Shown: positions 8,225 to 17,800 of the stretch, in pieces
Position numbering within the stretch: position 1 is the stretch's first letter
Layout of the letters: the number at the start of each line of letters is the position of its first letter
From: an uncultured Lachnospira sp.
GTDB lineage: Bacteria > Bacillota > Clostridia > Lachnospirales > Lachnospiraceae
Reading direction: 5' to 3'
Assembly: GCA_934343805.1 (NCBI GenBank)
Contig: CAKRIN010000001.1
Location: 62,001-126,000, forward strand
DNA length: 64,000 nt
Made by a program: the position numbers and the translations under genes
Notes under the pieces: model-generated
The model's input: the letters and a program-made list of their open reading frames with translations, nothing else
The model's database searches: none
Told to the model about the DNA's origin: nothing

Positions 8225-9322
8225 TTATTCAGCATCCTTAGGAGTTATATAACCCTGAGCTTTAAGAAGCTCTGCTATAAGAACTGCTCCACCTGCAGCA
8301 CCTCTTAATGTATTATGTGAAAGTCCAACGAACTTGTAATCAAATACGCTGTCTTCTCTTAAACGTCCAAGAGAAACTCCCATACCATTCTCATAGTTAA
8401 CATCAAGTTTAACCTGTGGGCGGTCGTCCTCTTCAAGATATTGAATGAACTGCTTTGGAGCACTTGGAAGATTTAATTCCTGAGGAACTCCTCTAAAGTT
8501 TCTCCACTTTTCAATAATCTGTTCCTTAGTTGGCTTCTTTTCGAAGTTAACAAATACTGCAGCTGTATGTCCATCAAGGACTGGAACTCTGATACACTGA
8601 CATGTGATAACAGGATCACTTGCAGGAACAATCTTTCCATCCTCAATCTTACCCCATAATCTTAATGGTTCTTTCTCTGACTTCTCTTCTTCTCCACCAA
8701 TATAAGGGATGATATTCTCAACCATTTCTGGCCATTCCTTAAATGTCTTACCGGCTCCTGAAATAGCCTGGTATGTTGTAGCTACAACAAGCTTTGGTCC
8801 GAATTCCTTTAATGCATTAAGAGCTGGTGTGTAGCTCTGGATTGAGCAGTTAGGCTTAACACAGATAAATCCTCTCTTAGTGCCAAGTCTTTCTCTCTGA
8901 GACTTGATAACTTCAAGATGTTCTGGATTAATTTCTGGAACAACCATAGGAACATCAGGTGTCCAACGATTAGCACTGTTATTAGAAACAACAGGAACCT
9001 CTGCCTTAGCATATCTTTCTTCTATAGCCTTAATCTGATCCTTTGGCATATTAACTGCACAGAATACAAAATCAACCTTAGACACAATTTCATCAAAATC
9101 TTTATCCATGTCATATACTGTCATCTTCTTAACGAATTCTGGCATAGCTGTCTGCATTTTCCAACGGCCATCAACAGCCTCTTCATAAAGCTTTCCTGCT
9201 GAACGTCCTGATGCTGCAACTAATACAACTTCAAACCAAGGATGGTTCTCAAGTAATGTTATAAATCTCTGTCCTACCATACCAGTACCACCAAGGATAC
9301 CAACTCTTAACTTATCGCTCAT
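8225..9322 (-). CDS. asd: Aspartate-semialdehyde dehydrogenase (archaeal/fungal-type)
   Basis: Asd reduces aspartyl-phosphate to aspartate semialdehyde, the branch point to lysine/diaminopimelate, threonine and methionine. From ATG 9322 (AAGGAG 6 bases upstream) the protein has 365 residues; a longer frame to 9358 lacks a ribosome site. It shows the NADP-binding VGILGGTGMVGQRF, the catalytic cysteine in CVKPNCSIQSYTPAL, and TTYQAISGAGK, the pattern of the archaeal/fungal branch rather than the E. coli form. It is monocistronic, with a good promoter upstream and a strong terminator downstream. The roughly 80-base leader is too short for a lysine riboswitch. Confidence 0.95.
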   Translation of the reverse strand: MSDKLRVGILGGTGMVGQRFITLLENHPWFEVVLVAASGRSAGKLYEEAVDGRWKMQTAMPEFVKKMTVYDMDKDFDEIVSKVDFVFCAVNMPKDQIKAIEERYAKAEVPVVSNNSANRWTPDVPMVVPEINPEHLEVIKSQRERLGTKRGFICVKPNCSIQSYTPALNALKEFGPKLVVATTYQAISGAGKTFKEWPEMVENIIPYIGGEEEKSEKEPLRLWGKIEDGKIVPASDPVITCQCIRVPVLDGHTAAVFVNFEKKPTKEQIIEKWRNFRGVPQELNLPSAPKQFIQYLEEDDRPQVKLDVNYENGMGVSLGRLREDSVFDYKFVGLSHNTLRGAAGGAVLIAELLKAQGYITPKDAE

Positions 9323-9409
9323 TTTTAACTCCTTCATTATGTAAAATCTAAAAGACACTTCCCTCTGTTCTGTCTTTCTGCGACGGACATTTGTTTTTGT
9401 GTCTAAGAA

Positions 9410-9438
9410 AATATATCACATGGTACTATATAATGCAA
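9410..9438 (-). promoter_or_regulatory. Sigma-A promoter of asd
   Basis: TTGCAT (9433-9438) and TATATT (9410-9415) on the minus strand with exactly 17 bases between them, about 88 bases before the asd start. Confidence 0.75.
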
Positions 9439-9502
9439 GTGATTTTTAAGTTTTTTCTTAATTTTCTTTAAATAGTAAATATTATACAATGCCTGCAACC
9501 AA

Positions 9503-9535
9503 AAAGGACTTACGGATAATCCGAAAGTCCCTTTT
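9503..9535 (-). terminator. Terminator of the anchored pectate lyase gene
   Basis: AAAGGACTTACGG pairs with CCGAAAGTCCCTTT around ATAAT. On the minus strand the stem is followed by TTTTTGG. It lies about 40 bases past the stop of the gene at 9575. Confidence 0.85.
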
Positions 9536-9574
9536 AGAAATATTAGGAGAAGTAAATTCTTATAATCTTAATTA

Positions 9575-12500
9575 TTACTCTGTTCTTCTTCTCTTATATA
9601 CAACTACTGCACATGTGCATCCTGCCATTGCTATAGCTAATATTAATACATATACCATCATATGGCTTGCATCACCTGTCTTTGTCTCATCAGCAGCTAC
9701 CTCTGGCTTATTAGCTGATGTTGATGCAGCATCTGATGAAACTGTTTCAGCCTGAGGTCCGGCTATTACTTCCTCATCAGCAGCTACTTCTGGTCTCTTA
9801 ACCTCAGATGAACCATTATCTGTTGAAGCAGATGTTACATTCTGTGATGGAGCCTGTGAAGTCTGTGATGGATTAATTGCTGGCTCTGTAACTGGGTTAG
9901 TTGCAGGTTCTGTTACAGGAGTAGTTGCTGGCTCTGTTACAGGATTAGTTGCAGGTTCTGTTACAGGAGTAGTTGCTGGCTCTGTTACAGGATCTGTTGC
10001 TGGCTCTGTTGCCGGAGTAGTTACTGGCTCAGTTGCTGGCTCCTTATTATCAAGATCGCTCAATGTCATACTTACTGCATTAGATACAGTAAGCTTATAT
10101 ACATTTACGCCACCTGATGTACTACCAATGTAATATACACCTGCTGATGGAACTTCTAATGTATATGAAGCTAAGCCTTTTCCATTAACACCTGAAACTG
10201 TAGCTACCTCATTTCCTTTAATATCAAATATTTTAACAGTCCTTGAATCATTCTTATTAGAGCTCATAGCTATTAATGTTACCTTAGCTGCTCCTGTTGT
10301 TTTAAATGCAATTGCTCTTGCTGATGTACTTGCTGCTCCGCTAAGTTTAATTCTTTTAGAGAAGCTATCACTGCCATATTTCTTAGAACTGCTATCAACC
10401 TCTACAGTTCCATTGGCTTTTCCATTGTCATCCTTAGAATCACTTGCAATAATTGCAAAGCCACTATTGATGAATGACTCTGTATAAGCCTTTGATGAAA
10501 CATCATTAGCATTAAGAATCATATCAGAGTCCTTAACTTCCTCTGATGATGGCTGTGTTGATGTTGGCTTAGTAGCATCTGTTGCTGGCTGTGTTGGCTT
10601 TGATGATTCTGTCTCCTTTGAGCTTTCTGTTGCCTTAGTGCCATCTGTTGCTGGCTGTGTCTCCTTTGATGAAGACTCTGTTTCCTTTGAAGTATCTTCA
10701 GTATTCTTAGATGGCTCTGTAGCTGGCTCATCCTTTCCTGAATTGCTTGAAGACTCCACCTTTACAAGCTGGTTAGCCACATTAAAATGTGCTCCAAGTG
10801 CAGCACTGTTACCAGTTGTCTCATAGAGACCTTTCATGTTGATTGTTCCGTCTGCATTTCTTAACTGGGCATCAACATCCTTTGTTACATCAATAAAATT
10901 AGTTGTGTTCTTGAACATACCTGCTGTAGTTAATGGTTCAGATACAATTGTTCCAACCTTAGCACCACTTGTAATACTTACTGGCAATGCTCCTGTTACA
11001 CTATAATAATTCTTTTTATCCTTATTGTAATATATTGAATTGCTGATCTTTCCAACAAGCTTATCTGAAGCATTTGAACCACCTGCTGATATTATTCTTG
11101 TAAATGTAGCATCAGATGAATTTCTGTAGCACATGTAGTTAGCCTTATCGCTATCTACCTTACCATTAGATACAGCTGTAAGGTTCATATATGTAAGAGC
11201 TGATGGATTATTATTATCTGTAAATCCTGTAGCTCCATTATTAAATGACAGACTGTTCATAATCTTATGAGGTGTTCCAACGCCTGATCCACCAAGCTTG
11301 AATCCATTCATATCTCCATCTGCAACATGTAATCCATTAGTAAGTGTTCCATTCCCAAATGCTACACAGTTTCTGATTGTCAGAACTCCAATAGGACCCG
11401 TAGCTGTCTTTGCAAAAAGATCCCATCCGTCATCTGAATTACAGTATGAAATACATCCGTCAAATACATTTCCTTCACCACATGTAAGCTTAGCTGCGAA
11501 TCCATCTGCATTCTCGCCCTTAGCTTTACCCTTAGGATCTGCTGTTGGATCATCAAAGTTATTAAATGCTGTACAGTTGATGATCAGGTTGTTTGATGGC
11601 CATAAATCCTTTGTATCTGCATTAGTATCATATCTTGATATCTGAAGACCTGAGTCCTTATTAGCTTCAAATATACATTTTTCAAATATATTATTATTAC
11701 CTGAAAGAAGAACTCCATTATCTCCAGCTCCATAGAAGTTAATTCCCTGGAAATACCAGTAATCTGCATCTGCTACAAATCCTCTGTTAGATCCTAAAAG
11801 CGTCTGCTCTGAGAAATCGAATTTAACCTTCTTGCCTTCTTCAGCCTTAAGTATGATATATGAATCTGCAGTACCATTAGCCTTTGTTACAAAAGCAGGA
11901 CCACCTGTATATCCGTCCTTATCTGTTGTCTTATAATCATCATCAGTTGTAAACTTATAAGTTCCTTCTCTAACGATAATTACATCTCCTGCTTTAGCAC
12001 TCTTGATAGCTGAGCGGATTTCATCAGAAGAAGATACATACTTGGCATTCTTAAAGTCTGCATCTTTCTTTGTGCTTATATCTGTGTAAGCTCCTGAATA
12101 TGAAAGGCTTGTCTTGTCATATGAACCTGTTGTATCAGTTGTAGGAGCCTGTGTTGCTTCTGTTGTATTCTCTGTTGCAGCTTCTGTTGTCTTTGTAGCC
12201 TCTGTTGTGCTCTCAGACTTTTTAGTTGTTTCTGTTGCACTATCAGATGGCTTTGACTCATCAGCTGCTGTAGTTGTTTCACTTGAATCTCCGTCATTTA
12301 CAACAACCATGAAAATATAACTTTCTTTATCTTTCTTAGAAAGAACATATTTACCAGCCTTGCCTAAAGTAACTGTTCTGAATTCAGCTGATGTTCCGAT
12401 ACTATCAAACATAACATCATCATTAACTTTAACAGATGCACCTGACTTAGCTGCCGATACTAATATCGATAATGTTGCATTATCTGTTGTTGTAGTAAAT

Positions 12501-14506
12501 GTAATAGATCCATCCTTATTAAATTTAACAGCCTTGCTATAAGACTTTCCGTTATATGTTGCTGACTTATCAGATAACGAACCACTTACTGTAAAGTAAG
12601 AAGAATTATTACTTCCACCAGCAACATACGTGTATGAACCTGGTAAAGTCGCAATATCCTGTGTTTTAGTTGTTTCTTCTGCCTTTGATGCAGCTTCTGT
12701 TGTCTTTGTCTCAGACTCTGTATTCTTAGATGTATCTTCTGTAGACTGTTCTGGCTGGTCAGGAGTTACAACTGTTCCATTAACGCCACCTACTGATACA
12801 AGGTCTGTATTCTTGTAATTAGTAATTGCAGCCTTTAATTCCTTATTAACTGAATAATCAGTATCCTCTGTTTCTGTAAACTTCCAGTCAATAACACCTT
12901 TTCCAAGACTTCCTGCACCCATATCAGATGTGACTAATGCTGGAACATCTTCTGCATCAATAAGGCTTCCTGCCTTTACTCCAAGATCTACTGTTGTATC
13001 AAAGTTATCATATGTTGTTCCACCAGCTACTGTCTTGTAAGAAGACGGAACTTTCTCATTTGCTGATTTAGCAAGGTATGCATCAAATGTTGTAGCATCA
13101 GCCTGTGCTCCTGTTTCTGAAACTGCATTAGCATAGATAATTCCAGCAGCACCCACAATCTTATTCCCATACGCCTTGATAATACCACCATTCTCTCCTG
13201 AGAATGTACCATCACCTAACGCATCACTTCCCTGTCTAGATGAAAGCATTGGGTATTTACAATTTCTAAAGTAATTGTTCTCAACATATACTGAAGAACC
13301 CATTGTAGCACCTGCGCCATACTTTGCATTACCATCATAGTAATTATTGTACATATGTACTGACATAGTTCTTACTCTGGCATGTCTTGAATCTGAATGA
13401 TCAAACCAGTTGTGATGATATGTAATATAGTTAGGACCTGACTCGCTCTTCATTCCGCAAAGTGAACATTTACCTGAATCATAAAAATGTACATATGAAA
13501 CAGTTATATACTGTGAATTTCCCTTAATATCTATAGAGCCATCACCTTTGGCCTGATCTGAATCTCCTCCAACCTTGCCATAGTAAAGATCTACATTATG
13601 AATCCATATATTGCAGTTATCAGTATCAAGAGAAATACCATCATCCATGAAATTAAGGATTGATAAATTTCTCATTTCAACATTTCCTGCATTTCTTAAA
13701 AGGAAACCAAATCCGCTTATAGATGCATCTGCACCAACACCTTCAAATGTCATATGAAGATCAGAATATGAATTAGAACCTTTAATCTGAACTCCTTCAG
13801 AAGAACTTGAAAACTTATCCATTCCTGAATCTGTAAGGCATCCAATTACACGTACATCAAGAGATCTTGTCTCTGTCTTCTTACATGCAGCCTTTGTATA
13901 TGCATCAATAATTGTCTGAAGGCCTGTATATTCTACCTCTTTCTTTCCCTCATTAATAGATGCTGTAATTGTCTTTGCATTATCATTAGTGACATAAAGA
14001 ACAATCGCATCATCCTTAAGAGTTCCGTCCTCATTGTATGCACCTGAACCTGTCTTTAATGTTGATTTTGATGAGAATGCAAATCCTGATCTGTCATAAG
14101 CGCTTACTGTAAGTGTATCAGTAACTCTTGCTTTATCAGTAACTTCCTTTCCATCCTTTACAGGAACAACCTTAATTACATACTCGCCGGCTGCAAGTCC
14201 TAATGCATCCACTCTGTAGTAATTGTTATATTTTCTTATTAATTCATTGTCAATTCTCTGGTAAGCAGAATCTGAATCTGCTGCCTTTTTTACATAAGCA
14301 GTATATCCATCAGCTTCCTTATCAATAGTCCACTGTGCATATGCTGATTCATACCAGCCTGCTGATGTACCATCAATAAATTTAACTACGCCAACTTCAG
14401 CTTTTGCTGTAAGAATTGAAGTTGGAATCAGAATACTCACTGTCATAACCAGTGCAAGTACCCATGCCCATTTTCTACGGGCTGCTTTGCCTATTATAGC
14501 CTTCAT
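9575..14506 (-). CDS. Giant modular pectate lyase, PL1 + PL9, C-terminally anchored
   Basis: A 1643-residue surface enzyme that cleaves polygalacturonate by beta-elimination. Order: signal peptide (1-36), PL1 pectate lyase about 40-545 with DHSDSRHARVRT at 369-380 carrying the active-site arginines, Thr-rich linker, beta-sandwich-like module (623-735), linker, PL9 lyase about 795-1250 with NADGFAAKL (candidate catalytic K1006), second beta-sandwich-like module (1328-1477), a TEPATTPV repeat spacer (1488-1550), then KTGD (1609-1612), a membrane segment (1617-1637) and KRRR. The tail looks like a sortase-type or membrane anchor. The start has GGGAGGAG. Its paralog lies directly upstream. The beta-sandwich modules are probably carbohydrate-binding, which is inference. 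Confidence 0.93.
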   Translation of the reverse strand: MKAIIGKAARRKWAWVLALVMTVSILIPTSILTAKAEVGVVKFIDGTSAGWYESAYAQWTIDKEADGYTAYVKKAADSDSAYQRIDNELIRKYNNYYRVDALGLAAGEYVIKVVPVKDGKEVTDKARVTDTLTVSAYDRSGFAFSSKSTLKTGSGAYNEDGTLKDDAIVLYVTNDNAKTITASINEGKKEVEYTGLQTIIDAYTKAACKKTETRSLDVRVIGCLTDSGMDKFSSSSEGVQIKGSNSYSDLHMTFEGVGADASISGFGFLLRNAGNVEMRNLSILNFMDDGISLDTDNCNIWIHNVDLYYGKVGGDSDQAKGDGSIDIKGNSQYITVSYVHFYDSGKCSLCGMKSESGPNYITYHHNWFDHSDSRHARVRTMSVHMYNNYYDGNAKYGAGATMGSSVYVENNYFRNCKYPMLSSRQGSDALGDGTFSGENGGIIKAYGNKIVGAAGIIYANAVSETGAQADATTFDAYLAKSANEKVPSSYKTVAGGTTYDNFDTTVDLGVKAGSLIDAEDVPALVTSDMGAGSLGKGVIDWKFTETEDTDYSVNKELKAAITNYKNTDLVSVGGVNGTVVTPDQPEQSTEDTSKNTESETKTTEAASKAEETTKTQDIATLPGSYTYVAGGSNNSSYFTVSGSLSDKSATYNGKSYSKAVKFNKDGSITFTTTTDNATLSILVSAAKSGASVKVNDDVMFDSIGTSAEFRTVTLGKAGKYVLSKKDKESYIFMVVVNDGDSSETTTAADESKPSDSATETTKKSESTTEATKTTEAATENTTEATQAPTTDTTGSYDKTSLSYSGAYTDISTKKDADFKNAKYVSSSDEIRSAIKSAKAGDVIIVREGTYKFTTDDDYKTTDKDGYTGGPAFVTKANGTADSYIILKAEEGKKVKFDFSEQTLLGSNRGFVADADYWYFQGINFYGAGDNGVLLSGNNNIFEKCIFEANKDSGLQISRYDTNADTKDLWPSNNLIINCTAFNNFDDPTADPKGKAKGENADGFAAKLTCGEGNVFDGCISYCNSDDGWDLFAKTATGPIGVLTIRNCVAFGNGTLTNGLHVADGDMNGFKLGGSGVGTPHKIMNSLSFNNGATGFTDNNNPSALTYMNLTAVSNGKVDSDKANYMCYRNSSDATFTRIISAGGSNASDKLVGKISNSIYYNKDKKNYYSVTGALPVSITSGAKVGTIVSEPLTTAGMFKNTTNFIDVTKDVDAQLRNADGTINMKGLYETTGNSAALGAHFNVANQLVKVESSSNSGKDEPATEPSKNTEDTSKETESSSKETQPATDGTKATESSKETESSKPTQPATDATKPTSTQPSSEEVKDSDMILNANDVSSKAYTESFINSGFAIIASDSKDDNGKANGTVEVDSSSKKYGSDSFSKRIKLSGAASTSARAIAFKTTGAAKVTLIAMSSNKNDSRTVKIFDIKGNEVATVSGVNGKGLASYTLEVPSAGVYYIGSTSGGVNVYKLTVSNAVSMTLSDLDNKEPATEPVTTPATEPATDPVTEPATTPVTEPATNPVTEPATTPVTEPATNPVTEPAINPSQTSQAPSQNVTSASTDNGSSEVKRPEVAADEEVIAGPQAETVSSDAASTSANKPEVAADETKTGDASHMMVYVLILAIAMAGCTCAVVVYKRRRTE
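9885..10035 (-). repeat. TEPATTPV/TEPATNPV coding repeat (wall-spanning spacer)
   Basis: Tandem degenerate repeats of about 36 bases encode alternating TEPATTPV and TEPATNPV octads in the anchored lyase. Pro/Thr-rich spacers of this kind carry catalytic domains through the cell wall. The near-identical units are prone to copy-number change. Confidence 0.85.
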
Positions 14507-14565
14507 AGTTCTCCTCCCAATGCTTTTTTGTGCATATTATTCAAAACATGCAAACATCATGGCGC

Positions 14566-14577
14566 TATATTAGCAAT
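14566..14577 (-). promoter_or_regulatory. Shared -10 element of the anchored pectate lyase gene
   Basis: On the minus strand ATTGCTAATAT (14567-14577) includes a TAATAT -10-like hexamer, with no good -35. The same 11 bases occur before the second lyase gene at exactly the same distance, 61 bases from the ATG. The weak -35 suggests an activator. Confidence 0.55.
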
Positions 14578-14595
14578 TTTCAACAGTAAAATATA

Positions 14596-14642
14596 TAGTA
14601 CCCATATAGGATTTTAGTACCATATTGTCCGAATAGGTACTA
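14596..14642. promoter_or_regulatory. Candidate operator: three TAGTACC sites
   Basis: TAGTACC occurs at 14596-14602 and 14615-14621, and inverted as GGTACTA at 14636-14642, just upstream of the putative -10 of the lyase gene. The middle and last copies form a perfect 7-base inverted repeat 14 bases apart. This looks like binding sites for a pectin-responsive regulator; the regulator is unknown. Confidence 0.4.
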
Positions 14643-14748
14643 TCTTTTATTTTTTACCTACTTTTCGGGGGAGTTTTCGCTATTTTGTATAATTTTCAAG
14701 TCCAAATACACAATACATTGTAATTATTGCACATATTTTCAAAACAAA

Positions 14749-14784
14749 AAAGACACACTAACCATAATGATTAGTGTGTCCCCC
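14749..14784 (-). terminator. Terminator of the secreted pectate lyase gene
   Basis: GACACACTAA (14752-14761) pairs perfectly with TTAGTGTGTC (14771-14780); on the minus strand it is followed by TTTTTTGTTTTG. It lies 20 bases past the stop of the gene at 14802, so the two lyase genes are separate transcripts. Confidence 0.9.
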
Positions 14785-14801
14785 TTAATCTTTAACAGAT
14801 A

Positions 14802-17800
14802 TTAATATGCAATACCATTAGATACCTCTACATAATAAATATTAATTCCACCTTCTTCTGAAACGATATAATATTCTCCTGCATTATCTAATGTATATGA
14901 AATATACTTGACTGATGAGCCAGGTACCTTTGATGTATTTGTTACATCATTTCCATCCTTGTCAATAATCTTGATACGTCTGCTTGAGTCAGTATCAGAG
15001 CTTGTTGCATATATCTTTACCTTTGATTCGCCTGCTGTCCTGAATCCGATTGCTCTTGCTTCCTCAGTTCCTGCTCCACCAAGCTTAATTCTCTTAGTAA
15101 AGCTTATGCCCTTATACTCTTTACTGCTCTTATCTACAGTTACAGTCTTTTTGCTTGTTGCAACAATCTTAAGTCCATCTACAACAGTTGTCTTTTTAAG
15201 CTTTCCTGTTGAAGCATCATTAGCATTAAGAACAAGTTTCTCTCCATTTGTTGGATTAACAGTTGTCTCTTTCTGTGTAGGAGCCTCTGTTGCCTTTGTT
15301 GTACTTTCTGTTGCCTTTGTTGCTTCCTGTGTTGCTTTAGTTGTTTCTTCTGCCTTAGTTGTTTCCTGTACTTTAGTTGTCTCTTCTGCCTTAGTTGTCT
15401 CTTCTGCTTTAGTTGTCTCCTGTGCCTTAGTTGTCTCCTCAGACTTAGTTGTCTGTTCTGGCTTAGTCACATCTTCTGATGAAGAGCCATTACCTGATAA
15501 TGTAATCACCTGATTAGCAACATTGAATCTTGCACCCATTGAAGAATAGCTGTCAGTTGTTTCATACAGACTGTTCATATTAATAGTGCCATCTGCATTT
15601 CTAATCTGTGCATCAACATTCATGCTCATGTCAATCTTATTAGTTGTATTCTTGAACATTCCAGATGTTTCGGCAGGATTAGTCACTACTGTTCCCTTCT
15701 TGTCTCCACTTACAAGCGCTGTTGGGAGAGTTCCTGATAATCTGAAATATTTTCCTGAATTATAATAGATTGAATTGCTCATCTTTCCGGTAAACTTATC
15801 AGAATCTATAGCATTAGCTGATACAAGTCCCATAAATGTTGCATCACTTGATGTTCTGTAGCATAAGAAATTACCTTTCTTTGCAAACTTTCCATTACCC
15901 CATGCTGTAACATTCATAATTGTAAGACCTGTTGGGTTATTATTATCTGTAAATCCTGTTGCTCCATTATCAAATGAAAGGCAGTTCATTACCTTATGTG
16001 GAGTTCCTACGCCTGATCCACCAAGCTTAAAGCCATTCATATCACCATTAGCATAATGAATACCATTAGATAATGCTCCATTGTTAAATGCTACGCAGTT
16101 TCTAAGTGTCACTACTCCAATCGGACCAGTCGCACTCTTGGCAAATAAATCCCATCCATCATCTGAATTACTATATGATACACATCCGTCAAATACGTTG
16201 CCTTCACCACAAGTAAGTTTTGCTGCAAATCCATCTGCATTCTCACCTGTACCTCCCTGATCTGGGAAATCACAGTTATCATGTGATGTACAGTTGATTA
16301 TAAGATTGTTAGCTGGCCATAAATCCTTTGTTGCTGCTGATGTATCATATCTTGAAATCTGAAGACCTGAATCTCTGTTAGCCTCAAATACACATTTTTC
16401 AAAAATGTTATTATTACCGGCAAGTAATACTCCGTTATCTCCAGCGCCATAGAAATTGATTCCACCGAAATACCAGTAATCACCATCTACAACAACACCT
16501 CTGTTAGCTCCATCAAGCTTCTGTGCTGAGAAGTCAAACTTTACTTCTTTTCCATCTTCTGCCTTAACAATAATATATGAACCAGATTTTCCATTCATAG
16601 CATTGTTAATTACAACTGTATCAGAGAACTTATATGTTCCGCCCTTAACAATAATTACATCTCCAGCCTTTGCTGAATTAATAGCACTAAGTATTTCACT
16701 TGAAGAAGATACATATTTAGCATTCTTAAAATCTGAATCCTTCTTTGTGCTTATATCTGTGTAAGCTCCTGAATATGAAAGGCTTGTCTTATCATATGAA
16801 GAGCCTGTTTCTGTAGATGTTGTTTCTTTCTCAGTTGCCTTTGTTGTTGCCTCTGTTGCTTTAGTTGTTGCCTCTGTTGCCTTTGTTGTTGCCTCTGTTG
16901 CTTTAGTTGTGCTTTCTGTTGCCTTTGTTGCTGCCTCAGTGGCCTTTGTTGTACTTTCTGTTGAATCAGTCTCTGGTTCTGTAACAATCTTTGCATTAGT
17001 ACCGCCAACTGCAACAAGCTGTGTATTCTTATAATTAGTAACTGCTGTCTTTAATTCCTTATCTACAGCGTATACTGCATCATCCTTATCTGAGAATGTC
17101 CAAGGAATAACTCCGCCGCCAAGACTTCCTGCACCCTTGTCAGATGTAACTACATCAGGAACATCCTTTGCATCAATAAGACTTCCAGTCTTAACTCCAA
17201 GATCTACTGTTGTATCAAAGTTATCATATGTTGTTCCACCAGCTACTGTCTTGTAAGAAGAAGGAACTTTCTCATCTGCTGATTTAGCAAGGTATGCATC
17301 AAATGATGAAGCGTTAGCTGCTGCTCCTGTTTCTGAAACTGCATTAGCATATATAATTCCTGCTGCTCCTACAATTTCATTACCATATGCTTTAATGATA
17401 CCACCATTCTCTCCTGAGAATGTACCTTCGCCAAGTGCGTCAGTTCCCTGGTTAGATGAAAGCATTGGATTCTTGCAGTTTCTAAAATAGTTATTCTGTA
17501 CAAACAATGAAGAACCCATTGTTGAACCTGCACCATACTTTGCATTACCATCATAATAGTTGTTATACATATGTACAGACATAGTTCTTACTCTTGCGTG
17601 TCTTGAATCTGAATGGTCAAACCAGTTATGATGATATGTAATGTAATTAGGACCTGATTCACTCTTCATTCCGCATAATGAACATTTGCCTGAGTCATAA
17701 AAATGCACATATGAAATTGTTATATACTGTGAATTTCCCTTAACATCAATTGAGCCATCGCCCTTAGCCTGGTCAGCATCTCCACCTACTTTACCATAGT

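Noticed and set aside
10519..12297. Gln-rich ORFs in other frames of the pectate lyase linkers (for example 10519-10731, 12076-12297, 16751-17017)
   Set aside because: They are shadows of the Thr/Ala/Glu-rich linker codons of the true frame and lack ribosome sites.
14908..15513. A 201-codon plus-strand ORF rich in Val/Ser opposite the secreted lyase
   Set aside because: It is the antisense of the linker repeat and last module of the real gene, with no start signal and a biased composition.
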